64,000 nt of DNA from contig NZ_CAKLPY010000001.1 of assembly GCF_923079645.1 (NCBI RefSeq), forward strand, positions 2,066,001-2,130,000, read 5' to 3'. Shown piece after piece: positions 6,609 through 16,019 of this stretch; the first letter of the stretch is position 1; every line of letters begins with the position of its first letter. The stretch comes from Emticicia aquatica. Its GTDB lineage: Bacteria > Bacteroidota > Bacteroidia > Cytophagales > Spirosomataceae. The translations under genes and the position numbers were made by a program. The notes under the pieces are model-generated. The model ran no database searches and was not told where the DNA came from. It saw nothing but the letters and a program-made list of their open reading frames with translations.

Positions 6609-9008
6609 ATGAAACTAATTTCCTTCTATCTACTTTTTACTGTTCTATTTTTAAACAGTTCATTAATTTTTGCTCAAAATAAAACCCAAATTATCAGAGG
6701 GACAGTTATTGACCGAATCACTAGACAACCAGTTATTGGTGCTTCTATTGCAGTCATTGGCACTTCACAAGGTTCATTAAGTGATGTTTTAGGAAATTTT
6801 TCTATTCCAAATGTGCCAATTGGACGACGTTCAGTAAAATGTACTTCGATTGGATATGAAGCATTTTCGAGTGAAGAATTTATTTTGAATTCAGTGCGAG
6901 AAGTCGTATTGACTATTGATTTGAAGGAAAGTACTGGAGAATTACAAGAAGTTAAAATTACGGCTTCACAAAATACCAGTCGTCCTGTAAATGATTTAGC
7001 TTATGTAAGTGCGAGGTCATTTACGGTCGAAGAAACTGAAAGGATTCCTGCCTCGGTGAATGACCCAGGTAGGATGGCACTTTCTTATCCAGGCGTAAAA
7101 GCTGGAAGAGATGAAACTGAAAATAAGATTATTGTGAGAGGGAATTCTCCATTTGGCATTTTGTGGCGACTAGAAGGTATTGATATTCCGAATCCAAATC
7201 ACTTTGCACAACCTGGTTCGGGTGGTGGCGGAATAACGGTTTTCTCTGCACAATTAATGAGTCGTTCAGATTTTTTTACTGGTGGAATGCCCGCCGAATA
7301 TGGAAATGCTCTTTCAGGAGCATTTGATATCCGTTTTCGAGAAGGAAATCAGCAAAAAAGAGAATACCGTACAAAATTAGGGGTTTTAGGACTTGATTTT
7401 TCAACAGAAGGAGCGATTCAAAAAGGTCGTTCTTCGTATTTAATCAACTATCGTTACTCAACATTAGGTTTATTGAGCCAAATGGGTTTCAATTTGGTTG
7501 GAGAACGCGTTACAAATAATTTTCAAGATTTATCATTCAATTTAGCTTTTCATAGCAAAGACGGAAAAAAAACAACTACTATTTTTGGTTTAGGTGGATT
7601 AAGCGAAGAGCATTATATGCCCGTTGAAGACCCACAAAAAAGAATTTTGGGAAAATCAGACAATTGGGAAGAACGCATAAGGCCAGCAAATATGGGTGCT
7701 GTGGGCGTAACTTATAATGCAAATCTCAACGAAAAATCTTCTATCAAATTCGTTGTAGCGGCAATTGGAAGTTCAATCAATCGAACAGGAGATACACTAA
7801 ATTTACAAAATGTTCATTATCGGTACGAAACTCAAAAATATGAAGAATCACGGTTAGCCACGACTGTGGCTTATAATTATAAGTTTACCCCTAAAACCCG
7901 TTTTAAAATGGGGGCAATTTTAAATCTTGTTGACTTTGTATTTTTCAAAGAAACAGCTCCTCGAACAAACGTTTCGGATGTAAATCAATTTAATGTTGGT
8001 CGCCAAACCTCAGTTAATGGCAGTGGAAACACTCAAACGAGTCAGGCTTACGCTCAAGTTGTACAAAATTTAGGAAAAGGCTTAACAATGAATGCAGGTT
8101 TACATTTTATGTACTTGTTTTTGAATAAAACTTCATCTTTAGAGCCTCGTTTTTCGATACAATACCGTTCTCCAAATGCTCATAGTTTGAGTTTTGCTTA
8201 TGGTTTACATAGTCAATTTTTACCAATGAGTGCCTATTTTTATGTCAGAAAAGACAGTGTTGATGGCAAAGTTATCACTACAAAAGCGAATGCTAATTTA
8301 CAATTTCCTCGTTCCAATCATTTCATTTTAAGCTATAATTATATTACACCAAATTTATGGAAATTTTCGGCCGAGGTTTACTATCAATTAATCAATCGAG
8401 TGCCCGTTGAACCTAAAATTGGCTCAACTTATTGGATGTTGAATTATGCAGAGAGTTTTCCTGAAACCCCAACAGTAAGCAAAGGGAAAGGAAAAAACAA
8501 AGGAATTGACGTTTCAATTGAGCGTTTTTTCTCTAAAAAATACTATTTACTTATCACTGGTTCAATTTTCGATGCTAAATATCAAGCTTACGACGGCAAA
8601 ATATACAATTCAGCTTTCAATGACAGATTTAGTACTGCATTGACTTTTGGCCGAGAATTTATGTTTAAAAATGGTTCTGTATTCCAATTAGGTGGTCGTT
8701 CTATTTATAATGGCGGCTATCGTTATACCCCTCTCGATGAAGCTGAATCGGCCAAACAAAAACGTTTTGTTGCATTAAAAGGAGCAGATTATGCAGCTTT
8801 TGCCCCAGCCTATTTTAGAATTGACGGCAGAGTATCATACAGAACTAATCGCAAAAAATTTGCTTCAGTAGTTTCATTAGATGTTCAAAATCTAACTAAT
8901 CAAATTAATTATACAAGTGTACAATACAACAGCGTCACCAATAAGCTTGAACCACGTAAATCTGGCAGTGGTTTTGTGCCAATTTTGAGTTATCAACTTG
9001 ATTTTTAG
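6609..9008 (+). CDS. TonB-dependent outer-membrane receptor with CarboxypepD_reg-like domain
   Basis: This is 799 residues. A signal peptide ends at SSLIFAQ (about residue 23). A CarboxypepD_reg-like domain follows (about 27-110: IRGTVIDRITRQPVIGASI ... GSLSDVLGNFSI). A plug domain (about 125-245) carries IIVRGNSPFGILWRLEGIDI and GGMPAEYGNALSGAFDI. The rest is a beta-barrel ending in the aromatic SYQLDF, typical of outer-membrane proteins. The plug is of the reduced type seen in DUF4249-linked receptors. It probably imports a large or chelated ligand, which cannot be named. A terminator follows, so the DUF4249 gene at 9300 is likely transcribed separately although the three genes form one cluster. 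Confidence 0.92.
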   Translation: MKLISFYLLFTVLFLNSSLIFAQNKTQIIRGTVIDRITRQPVIGASIAVIGTSQGSLSDVLGNFSIPNVPIGRRSVKCTSIGYEAFSSEEFILNSVREVVLTIDLKESTGELQEVKITASQNTSRPVNDLAYVSARSFTVEETERIPASVNDPGRMALSYPGVKAGRDETENKIIVRGNSPFGILWRLEGIDIPNPNHFAQPGSGGGGITVFSAQLMSRSDFFTGGMPAEYGNALSGAFDIRFREGNQQKREYRTKLGVLGLDFSTEGAIQKGRSSYLINYRYSTLGLLSQMGFNLVGERVTNNFQDLSFNLAFHSKDGKKTTTIFGLGGLSEEHYMPVEDPQKRILGKSDNWEERIRPANMGAVGVTYNANLNEKSSIKFVVAAIGSSINRTGDTLNLQNVHYRYETQKYEESRLATTVAYNYKFTPKTRFKMGAILNLVDFVFFKETAPRTNVSDVNQFNVGRQTSVNGSGNTQTSQAYAQVVQNLGKGLTMNAGLHFMYLFLNKTSSLEPRFSIQYRSPNAHSLSFAYGLHSQFLPMSAYFYVRKDSVDGKVITTKANANLQFPRSNHFILSYNYITPNLWKFSAEVYYQLINRVPVEPKIGSTYWMLNYAESFPETPTVSKGKGKNKGIDVSIERFFSKKYYLLITGSIFDAKYQAYDGKIYNSAFNDRFSTALTFGREFMFKNGSVFQLGGRSIYNGGYRYTPLDEAESAKQKRFVALKGADYAAFAPAYFRIDGRVSYRTNRKKFASVVSLDVQNLTNQINYTSVQYNSVTNKLEPRKSGSGFVPILSYQLDF

Positions 9009-9038
9009 CATTTAGTATTATCAAAAAGTTTTTCAATC

Positions 9039-9090
9039 AGAATGACTCACTTTCGACAAGAATTTAAAGTTGAAAAGTCATTCTTTTTTG
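9039..9090 (+). terminator. Terminator after the first TonB receptor
   Basis: AGAATGACT (9039-9047) pairs with AGTCATTCT (9076-9084) and is followed by TTTTTT. The loop is long (28 bases) but the T tract is good. Confidence 0.7.
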
Positions 9091-9260
9091 TTATAATATT
9101 TCTGCAGAAAAATAAAGCACAACGTTTCTTCATTTTTTCACGTCATTAAATTAAGAATTACTGAGGAAACAGAATCGGGTCGTTTAGCTTCACACTTTGC
9201 CTATTCATCTCAATTAAAGCCCCAAAGGCAATTTTAATTTCAATCTTTCCTTAGAATTCT

Positions 9261-9268
9261 TATATTTG
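9261..9268 (+). promoter_or_regulatory. -7 box for the DUF4249 / second TonB receptor pair
   Basis: TATATTTG matches TAnnTTTG and lies 31 bases before the GTG start at 9300. It supports independent transcription of the DUF4249-TonB pair. Confidence 0.55.
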
Positions 9269-9299
9269 TCAAAAATACATTTATTCAATTCTAACGACA

Positions 9300-10433
9300 G
9301 TGATAAATAAAAAAATTACGCTATTAACAGTAGCGATGGGATTATGGGTATGTTCATGTGTTGAACCATTCAATCTGAACATAGCAAGTGTTTTAAGAAT
9401 TTTAACAGTTGATGCCACCATAACTGATACTTCTGACGAACAAACAATTACACTTACAGAATCAGTCAACTCAAACGGTTCAGCTTATTCGCTTCCTTTA
9501 TTAAAAGCAACAGTTAATATAATTGTAAATGGTTCGGAAACTACAGCCCTGACAGAGAAGGGAAACGGCGTTTATGCATTGCCAACAACATTTAAAATGA
9601 AGGCAGGAAATTCATATAAATTGATTTTCTCGAAAGCCGATGGCACAAAGTACGAATCAAGCGTAGATAAGTTAACTACTGTTCCCGAAATCATTGGAGT
9701 CCATGATGAATTTAAAGTTGATGGAATTGAAAAAGGAAATTTCTTTGACCCAGCCAATTACATTTATCTTGATACCCAAGACCCCGTCAACGATAAAAAT
9801 AACTATTTATGGTCATGGAAACTATGGGAACGCCAGTCAGTTTGTGCTACATGCTACAATGGCAGGTATTTTCTAACTCCACTGCCAGCTCGATGCCGCG
9901 AAGAGAGAGCTTTTGCGTCTCAAATGTTCGATTACTTTTGTCCAGGCGACTGTTGGGATATACTTTCCAATAAAGACCTCAATGTTTTCAGTGATATTTA
10001 TTCAAATGGCCAGCCAATAAACAACAGATTGATTGCTAAGATTCCTTATTATAATGTAAAAGGGGCATTAATTGAAATCAAACAACAATCAATTTCACCA
10101 GATGCTTATCGTTATTTCAAGTTGCTTGCTGACCAAGTACAGAACAACGGTAGTTTAGTAGATACACCCCCAGCTGCACTTATCGGGAATATCAAAAATA
10201 TTGCAAAACCTGATGAGCCTATTGCTGGCTTTTTCATGGTGACAAGTGTTCGCACAGTTAAATATTGGATTGATCGAAAAGGAGCTGAAGGCAAAAAGCT
10301 AAACCCTGTTGGCTTACTTGACCATCCTTTAACTCCTGAGCCAATGGGTAATGACTTGACAAGACCGCCATTTGCACAATGTATTTTAAGTCAAACCCGT
10401 ACTCCTAGCAAGCCTAATGGCTGGGTAAACTAA
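9300..10433 (+). CDS. DUF4249 family lipoprotein, cysteine-rich variant
   Basis: This is 377 residues with a lipoprotein signal: a hydrophobic stretch TLLTVAMGLWVCSC, with Cys20 (or Cys18) as the acylated residue, followed by VEPF. Such a C-x-E-P-F start is typical of DUF4249 proteins. Bacteroidota encode them beside TonB receptors, presumably as surface or periplasmic partners. A beta-rich N-terminal half (about 30-130) is followed by a central region with a cysteine cluster (SVCATCYNGRYF, ARCREER, FDYFCPGDCWD; about 177-222). The start is GTG at 9300; no ATG fits. It lies 36 bases upstream of the second TonB receptor, so the two are likely co-transcribed. The ligand is unknown. Confidence 0.85.
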   Translation: MINKKITLLTVAMGLWVCSCVEPFNLNIASVLRILTVDATITDTSDEQTITLTESVNSNGSAYSLPLLKATVNIIVNGSETTALTEKGNGVYALPTTFKMKAGNSYKLIFSKADGTKYESSVDKLTTVPEIIGVHDEFKVDGIEKGNFFDPANYIYLDTQDPVNDKNNYLWSWKLWERQSVCATCYNGRYFLTPLPARCREERAFASQMFDYFCPGDCWDILSNKDLNVFSDIYSNGQPINNRLIAKIPYYNVKGALIEIKQQSISPDAYRYFKLLADQVQNNGSLVDTPPAALIGNIKNIAKPDEPIAGFFMVTSVRTVKYWIDRKGAEGKKLNPVGLLDHPLTPEPMGNDLTRPPFAQCILSQTRTPSKPNGWVN

Positions 10434-10469
10434 AAGCACTTTATTCAAATCCTTTTGAAAATTTCAGAT

Positions 10470-12851
10470 ATGAAAAAAATATATTTACTATTATTTTTAC
10501 TTATCAATATCTCGGCAATTGCTCAAGTAAACTACCGTTTTAGCGGTTATGTACGTGATACCGTCGATGGTAAACCATTAGTAAAAGCATCAATTAACAT
10601 TGATTTTGGCAAATTTGGTGGAGTTACTGATGAAAAGGGCTTCTTCGATTTATCATTACCTTCTGGAGAACATGCCATTACACTAAGATATGTGGGCTAT
10701 CGACCAACAAGAGAAATTATTTATTTACGTGGAAATATAGAACGTAATTTTCTGATTCGTCCACTTGAAAATGAATTAGAAGAAGTAATTGTTTCTAGTA
10801 AGGGTGCTGAATCAAATATCCAACGACCTCTTCTTGGTGTTTCTCAATTGAGTATCAAAACTTTACGTAAACTCCCAGCCGCCATTGGCGAAGTTGATAT
10901 TCTACGTGGTTTACAAATGCTTCCAGGGGTTACGAGTGTTGGTGAAGCTTCAAATGGGGTAAATATTCGTGGTGGAACAACCGACCAAAACTTATTACTA
11001 CTTGATGATATTCCGATTTTTAACCCAACTCACATGTTTGGATTATTTACGGCATTTCCTTCGGAAGCAGCTTCAAGTGTGGAAGTTTATAAAGGAAATA
11101 CGCCTGCTCGTTTTGGTGGAAGAGCGGCGTCAGTAATGGATGTCACACTTCAACAACCATCATTAGACAAATTTAAAGTAAGCGGTGGCATAAGTTTTGT
11201 ATCAAATCGAATTGCTGTAGAAACCCCGATTATCAAAGATAAATTGGCTATTATGGTTTCAGGAAGAGCTTCTTATAATGACTTTTTATTGCCAATTGTG
11301 TCGCCAAAATTAAAAGATATTAAAGCAAATTTTGCCGATTTAGTTACAAAGATTTTTTGGAGAGTCAATAGTAAAAATACAATTACGGCTTCTGGTTATT
11401 ATAGCAAAGATTTTTTCCAAACAAAATTATTGGGTGGCATTGGAGCAATTAACGCAACTTCAACACAGTATGACTACCGTAGTAAAAGTTTTTCAGCAAG
11501 ATGGTTTTATGCAATATCTAATCGACTAAATCTTCAAACAACCATTGTTTCTGCCGATTATGTACCAAAAACTTTATTACCAGAACTTAATTCTGACAAT
11601 AAGGTGGTGCTGCTTTCAGGCATTCAATATAAACAAGTTAAAAGTAATTTAAACTACTCGATCGAAAAACATAGAATCGAAGTTGGCGTGAGTGCGACTC
11701 GCTATAATATTGACCCAGGTCAATTAATTCCTGGTACAAGCAGAAGTGTTCTATCTATTCAAACACCGAAAGAACATTCACTTGAAACCGCCATTCATGC
11801 TGAGGATGAAATTGCACTTTCACCAAAAGCAACCGTTTCAATCGGAGCGAGATATTCACAGTTTTTTGCTCTAGGCCCAGGAAATGTACAAACTTACGCT
11901 CCTGGTGAACCAAGAGACGCTTTCTCTGCACGAGATACAATTACTTATGGCAATGGTAAAATTATGAAATCTTACGGTGGACTTGAACCACGTTTAGGTA
12001 TCAAATATTCATTGAATCCGAGCACTTCTATCAAATTAGGCTATAATTTGATGCGTCAATACATGCAGGTTGTAACCAATACCACAACTCCCCTACCAAC
12101 TTCTCGTTGGAAAACTTCTGATTTACACATAAAACCACAAGTGAGTAGTTTACTTTCTGGCGGTCTTTTTCATAATTTGCCAGGAAATATTTATGAGTTT
12201 TCATTGGAAGCCTACTATCGACTAACAAATAACATCATTGATTATAAGCCTGGTGCAGATTTTCTATTGGATGGTTACCCAGAAACGCAACTTTTACAAG
12301 GAAAAAATCGCTCTTATGGATTAGAAGTAATGTTTTCAAAGAAAAAAGGCGAAGCAACAGGTTGGATAAACTATACATATTCTCGCTCACAGAATAAAGT
12401 TTCTGAAGGAACAGGCTTTGGCGAACAAATCAATTTTGGTAATTGGTACGCCGCCAATTATGACCGTCCACACTCATTCAATGCTTCGGTTATTATAAAT
12501 CAAGGTACACACCACGATTTTTCATTCAATTTTTCGTATAGCACAGGTCGTCCTTACACTTTACCCGAAGGATTCATTGTTTATCAGGGTCGCAGTTATC
12601 CATACTATGGGGTGCGTAATAATGCTCGTCTGCCTGACTATCACCGCCTTGATTTTGCGTGGAATATTTACCAGCCTGGTATGAAAGACAAACGTTTCAA
12701 AAGCCACTTTACGTTTACTATTTTCAATGTTTATGGCAAGAAAAATGCGTACTCGGTATTCGTAAGAAGTCAAGGAACTGCTGTTTCAACTTACAAATTG
12801 GTGGTTTTTGGAGCTCCAATTGTTTCATTATCATACAATTTCAAGTTTTAA
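10470..12851 (+). CDS. TonB-dependent outer-membrane receptor paired with DUF4249
   Basis: This is 793 residues from the ATG at 10470; an in-frame TTG five codons upstream gives a worse signal peptide. The signal peptide ends at SAIAQ. A CarboxypepD_reg-like domain follows (about 22-105: FSGYVRDTVDGKPLVKASI ... GGVTDEKGFFDLSL). A plug domain comes next, with LQMLPGVTSVGEASNGVNIR and VEVYKGNTPARFGGRAASV (about 140-240). A beta-barrel ends in SLSYNFKF. It follows the DUF4249 gene by 36 bases and ends at a bidirectional terminator. It resembles the receptor at 50158-52890 in plug motifs but lacks that protein's STN domain. Substrate unknown. Confidence 0.92.
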   Translation: MKKIYLLLFLLINISAIAQVNYRFSGYVRDTVDGKPLVKASINIDFGKFGGVTDEKGFFDLSLPSGEHAITLRYVGYRPTREIIYLRGNIERNFLIRPLENELEEVIVSSKGAESNIQRPLLGVSQLSIKTLRKLPAAIGEVDILRGLQMLPGVTSVGEASNGVNIRGGTTDQNLLLLDDIPIFNPTHMFGLFTAFPSEAASSVEVYKGNTPARFGGRAASVMDVTLQQPSLDKFKVSGGISFVSNRIAVETPIIKDKLAIMVSGRASYNDFLLPIVSPKLKDIKANFADLVTKIFWRVNSKNTITASGYYSKDFFQTKLLGGIGAINATSTQYDYRSKSFSARWFYAISNRLNLQTTIVSADYVPKTLLPELNSDNKVVLLSGIQYKQVKSNLNYSIEKHRIEVGVSATRYNIDPGQLIPGTSRSVLSIQTPKEHSLETAIHAEDEIALSPKATVSIGARYSQFFALGPGNVQTYAPGEPRDAFSARDTITYGNGKIMKSYGGLEPRLGIKYSLNPSTSIKLGYNLMRQYMQVVTNTTTPLPTSRWKTSDLHIKPQVSSLLSGGLFHNLPGNIYEFSLEAYYRLTNNIIDYKPGADFLLDGYPETQLLQGKNRSYGLEVMFSKKKGEATGWINYTYSRSQNKVSEGTGFGEQINFGNWYAANYDRPHSFNASVIINQGTHHDFSFNFSYSTGRPYTLPEGFIVYQGRSYPYYGVRNNARLPDYHRLDFAWNIYQPGMKDKRFKSHFTFTIFNVYGKKNAYSVFVRSQGTAVSTYKLVVFGAPIVSLSYNFKF

Positions 12852-12871
12852 ATTTCGATTTTAAAATATTC

Positions 12872-12909
12872 AAACATGGCATAATTAATCAAAAAATTAT
12901 GCCATGTTT
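12872..12909. terminator. Bidirectional terminator between convergent genes
   Basis: A perfect 15-bp stem, AAACATGGCATAATT (12872-12886) with AATTATGCCATGTTT (12895-12909), has an 8-base loop. It sits between the TonB receptor (+) and the helix-hairpin-helix gene (-), and its right arm runs into that gene's stop codon. Confidence 0.85.
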
Positions 12910-13888
12910 AAAACTCCAAATAAGGTTCAATCTTATTAATAGTTGCCTCATCTAATACCTTAATTTGCTTCAAATCTACAATCGTTTTAAAAAAACCATG
13001 CTGCTCACGATAGGCGATAATCGCTTTTGCTTGATAATATTTTAAATAAGGATGCTTAAAATTTTCGACTGGTAATTGATTGATTTTCAGTTTTTTAACG
13101 CCACTTTTTACAAAACCATATTTTAATAATTCATCAACAGTTTCTGGTGGAAGCCCATAAGTTTCTCTTACTTGCTCAGCATTTACAAAACCACCTAAAA
13201 TATCTCGATATTTAATTATTCTTTTGGCAAATCCCGACCCGATTCCTGTAATTTTCTTAAAATCGGTTGTATCTCCTGTATTCAAATCGAATTTTACGGG
13301 TTGTTTAAAAGATGGTTTTGGCAAAGTTACTATCGGCGAAACAATAGGAGTTTCATTTGATGAAGTCAATTCAGTTTGAGGCGTGTTATTCGCTTCATTT
13401 TCCGTAGAAGGCAAAGTAATAAAAGGTTCTAGACGTTCGTATGTTTCGGGTAAAATACCATAAATCTTTGCAAAATCCTCTTTTCGACGAAATTTACCTC
13501 CTTTACTACGATATTTTTCAATCCGTTCGGCAATAAATTTGGGTAATCCCAATTCCTCTAGCTGGGTTATTGAAGCAATATTTGGGTCAAAATTAAAGTT
13601 TTTAAACTTCTTGGAAGGAGCAGCATACTTATTATAATCATTATATTTTTGCCCATACTGTGATTCTTTCCCATAAAAAGGCTTCTGATTATCAAGCGAT
13701 ACGGTCAAACTATCAAGCATTTTAGGCGAAGAAATAACTAAATTTTGTTGTTTTTGACTGAAAATAAAATCAGCCCCAAACATAAGCACAATTATTAGTA
13801 AGATAATGCCGAAAATAACAATAACACCTCTCGCCTCAGCGGGTGACATACTAAGCAGATTACGAACAAAATTCGTTAGTTTTTTCAT
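12908..13888 (-). CDS. Membrane-anchored helix-hairpin-helix (ComEA-like) protein
   Basis: This is 326 residues. One membrane helix near the N-terminus (VIVIFGIILLIIVLMFGADF, about 22-42) is followed by three helix-hairpin-helix units. The first is ASITQLEELGLPKFIAERIE (about 104-160), the second DTTDFKKITGIGSGFAKRII (about 205-260), and a third ends at the C-terminus (YYQAKAIIAYREQHGFF ... INKIEPYLEF). A low-complexity Pro/Thr linker (about 160-195) joins the first two. HhH motifs bind DNA backbone non-specifically; ComEA-type proteins bind incoming DNA at the membrane, so a role in DNA uptake or surface DNA binding is possible but not shown. It is divergent from glyS. Confidence 0.82.
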   Translation of the reverse strand: MKKLTNFVRNLLSMSPAEARGVIVIFGIILLIIVLMFGADFIFSQKQQNLVISSPKMLDSLTVSLDNQKPFYGKESQYGQKYNDYNKYAAPSKKFKNFNFDPNIASITQLEELGLPKFIAERIEKYRSKGGKFRRKEDFAKIYGILPETYERLEPFITLPSTENEANNTPQTELTSSNETPIVSPIVTLPKPSFKQPVKFDLNTGDTTDFKKITGIGSGFAKRIIKYRDILGGFVNAEQVRETYGLPPETVDELLKYGFVKSGVKKLKINQLPVENFKHPYLKYYQAKAIIAYREQHGFFKTIVDLKQIKVLDEATINKIEPYLEF

Positions 13889-13957
13889 TGTGTGGATATA
13901 TAAATTGAATTATTGGCAAAATTTAAGATATACGCTAAGTATTTGCAAGGTTTTCGT

Positions 13958-13965
13958 TAATTTTG
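13958..13965 (+). promoter_or_regulatory. -7 box for the glycyl-tRNA synthetase gene
   Basis: TAATTTTG matches TAnnTTTG, 51 bases upstream of the glyS ATG. Confidence 0.5.
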
Positions 13966-14016
13966 TGAAATTTTTTTTCGCATCTTGTATAAAGTTCATA
14001 TTCTATCATAAGTAAA

Positions 14017-15522
14017 ATGAGTCAACCAACAACAGCAACGCCTGCCACTTCTCTCCAAGACATTATTAGCCATGCAAAAGAATATGGCTTCGTGTTTCCT
14101 TCATCCGAAATTTACGACGGACTTCAAGCCGTTTATGATTATGGGCAAAATGGTGTTGAATTAAAAAACAACCTCAAAGCAGCTTGGTGGAAAGCCATGA
14201 CACAACTGCACGATAATATTGTAGGTATTGATGCTGCCATATTTATGCATCCACTTACTTGGAAAGCATCGGGCCACGTTGATGGTTTCAACGACCCAAT
14301 GATTGATAATAAAGACAGTAAAAAACGCTACCGTGCCGACCAACTTTTGGAAGGAAAAGCAGAAGAATATGCAAAAGCTGGCGAAGAAGAAAAAGCACAA
14401 AATCTACTCAATGAAATGGGACGATTGCTAGGTGCTGAAGATTTAGAAGGTGTTAGAAACTTGATTATTGCCGAAAATATCGTTTGTCCAATTTCAAAAA
14501 CTTTAAATTGGACAGAAGTTCGTCAATTTAACCTGATGTTTTCTACTCAAGTAGGTTCGGTTGCCGAGGATTCAAGCTTAATTTATCTACGCCCAGAAAC
14601 TGCACAAGGTATTTTTGTAAATTTCTTGAATGTACAAAAAACTGGTCGAATGAAGGTGCCCTTTGGTATTGCACAAATCGGAAAAGCATTTAGAAATGAA
14701 ATCGTGGCTCGCCAGTTTACATTCCGTATGCGTGAGTTTGAACAAATGGAAATGCAGTTTTTCGTTCGTCCTGATACTTCTGAAGAGTGGTACAAATCTT
14801 GGAAAGATGCTCGTTTGAAGTTCCATAAAGCTGTTGGACTTCCTGCTGCAAAGTTAAAATACCACGACCACGAAAAATTAGCTCACTACGCCAAAGCAGC
14901 TGTTGATATTGAATTTGAATTTCCTTTCGGTTTCCGTGAAATAGAAGGTATTCATGCACGTTCAGATTTTGATTTGAAAGCACATCAAGATTTATCGAAG
15001 AAAAAACAACAATATTTTGATGCTGACCTCGACGAGAACGGCAAACCTTTTGGGAATTATATTCCGTGGGTTGTTGAAACTTCGGTTGGAGCTGACCGTT
15101 TATTTTTAGCAGTTTTCTGTAATGCGTTTACCAAAGAAACAATTGTAAGTAGCGAAGAAGGCAAAGAAGATAAAGAGCGTGTTTACTTAAAATTGCACCC
15201 AGCTTTGGCACCAATCAAAGCAGCGGTTTTACCTTTGGTTAAAAAAGATGGTTTAGCAGAAAAAGCTCAAGCAATTGCAAATTCGTTGAAATCAAGTTTC
15301 AGAACTACTTATGACGACGGAGGTGCAATTGGGAAGCGTTACACACGTCAAGATTTAATCGGAACACCTTATTGCATTGCAGTTGATTATCAAACAATGG
15401 AGGACGATACAGTAACGATTCGTCACCGTGACTCAATGGAACAAGAGCGTGTAAAAATCAGCGAGTTAAAAGAAAAAATTGGTTATGAAGTCTCGATGGA
15501 AAGAATTTTAGAAGCGATTTAA
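14017..15522 (+). CDS. glyS: Glycyl-tRNA synthetase (dimeric, class II)
   Basis: This 501-residue enzyme attaches glycine to tRNA-Gly. Class II signatures are visible. An N-terminal segment typical of alpha2 GlyRS (LQDIISHAKEYGFVFPSSEI) leads into the catalytic core. LRPETAQGIFVNF and FRNEIVARQFTFRMREFEQM (motif 2, about 225-250) are followed by PWVVETSVGADRLFLAVF (motif 3, about 346-365). The C-terminal anticodon-binding domain (about 385-500) contains DDGGAIGKRYTRQDLIGTPY. The length fits the single-chain homodimeric form rather than the two-subunit GlyQ/GlyS form. It has its own promoter box and terminator. Confidence 0.97.
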   Translation: MSQPTTATPATSLQDIISHAKEYGFVFPSSEIYDGLQAVYDYGQNGVELKNNLKAAWWKAMTQLHDNIVGIDAAIFMHPLTWKASGHVDGFNDPMIDNKDSKKRYRADQLLEGKAEEYAKAGEEEKAQNLLNEMGRLLGAEDLEGVRNLIIAENIVCPISKTLNWTEVRQFNLMFSTQVGSVAEDSSLIYLRPETAQGIFVNFLNVQKTGRMKVPFGIAQIGKAFRNEIVARQFTFRMREFEQMEMQFFVRPDTSEEWYKSWKDARLKFHKAVGLPAAKLKYHDHEKLAHYAKAAVDIEFEFPFGFREIEGIHARSDFDLKAHQDLSKKKQQYFDADLDENGKPFGNYIPWVVETSVGADRLFLAVFCNAFTKETIVSSEEGKEDKERVYLKLHPALAPIKAAVLPLVKKDGLAEKAQAIANSLKSSFRTTYDDGGAIGKRYTRQDLIGTPYCIAVDYQTMEDDTVTIRHRDSMEQERVKISELKEKIGYEVSMERILEAI

Positions 15523-15539
15523 TATTTTCAAGCATAAAT

Positions 15540-15584
15540 AAACGAGCAAGTCATTTTGAAACAAGAAAGCTTGCTCGTTTTATG
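15540..15584. terminator. Terminator after glyS, shared with the convergent small gene
   Basis: AAACGAGCAAG (15540-15550) pairs perfectly with CTTGCTCGTTT (15570-15580); the + strand T-rich tail continues as TATGTTTTTC. The structure sits between two converging genes. Confidence 0.8.
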
Positions 15585-15590
15585 TTTTTC

Positions 15591-15809
15591 TTAATTCAAA
15601 TCATCTGTTTTTGTTGCATCATAAACAGATTTAATTGCAGCCATTTCTTTTACTAAAAAAGTTTGTAGCTGCTCATTAAAATCTTTTTTATCTTCATCAG
15701 AAAGGCTTTCGTATAAATCTTTTAATTCTTGATTTATCGCTAATTTCTCTTCATCGGTGGTTGCATTCATACCCCTTACATGATATGATTTTAGATTATA
15801 ATTCTTCAT
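15591..15809 (-). CDS. Small acidic helical protein of unknown function
   Basis: This 72-residue protein has no signal peptide, is highly charged and is predicted helical (TTDEEKLAINQELKDLYESL, then SDEDKKDFNEQLQTFLVKEM). The regular spacing of charged and hydrophobic residues suggests a coiled-coil or small helical bundle. An exact -7 box (the complement of CAAAATTA at 15846-15853) lies 36 bases upstream of the ATG, and a terminator follows, so it is probably a real monocistronic gene. No family recognised. Confidence 0.65.
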   Translation of the reverse strand: MKNYNLKSYHVRGMNATTDEEKLAINQELKDLYESLSDEDKKDFNEQLQTFLVKEMAAIKSVYDATKTDDLN

Positions 15810-15845
15810 TTTTTAATACATATTATTTACAAACAATTTCTATCA

Positions 15846-15853
15846 CAAAATTA
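15846..15853 (-). promoter_or_regulatory. -7 box for the small acidic protein gene
   Basis: The complement reads TAATTTTG, matching TAnnTTTG, 36 bases before the ATG at 15809. Confidence 0.5.
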
Positions 15854-16019
15854 AGTACTTAGTTCATAAATTCTTGCTAAAAACCAATAAAGAGCAAAAG
15901 TTCAGTAATTTAAATTGAATCAATTATCACTAAATAATTTCCGTTAAATAAATATTTATATTTTTTATTTTTAAATTAATATAAATTCACTAGAATTGCT
16001 TTTGTAAGTGCCATGAAAA

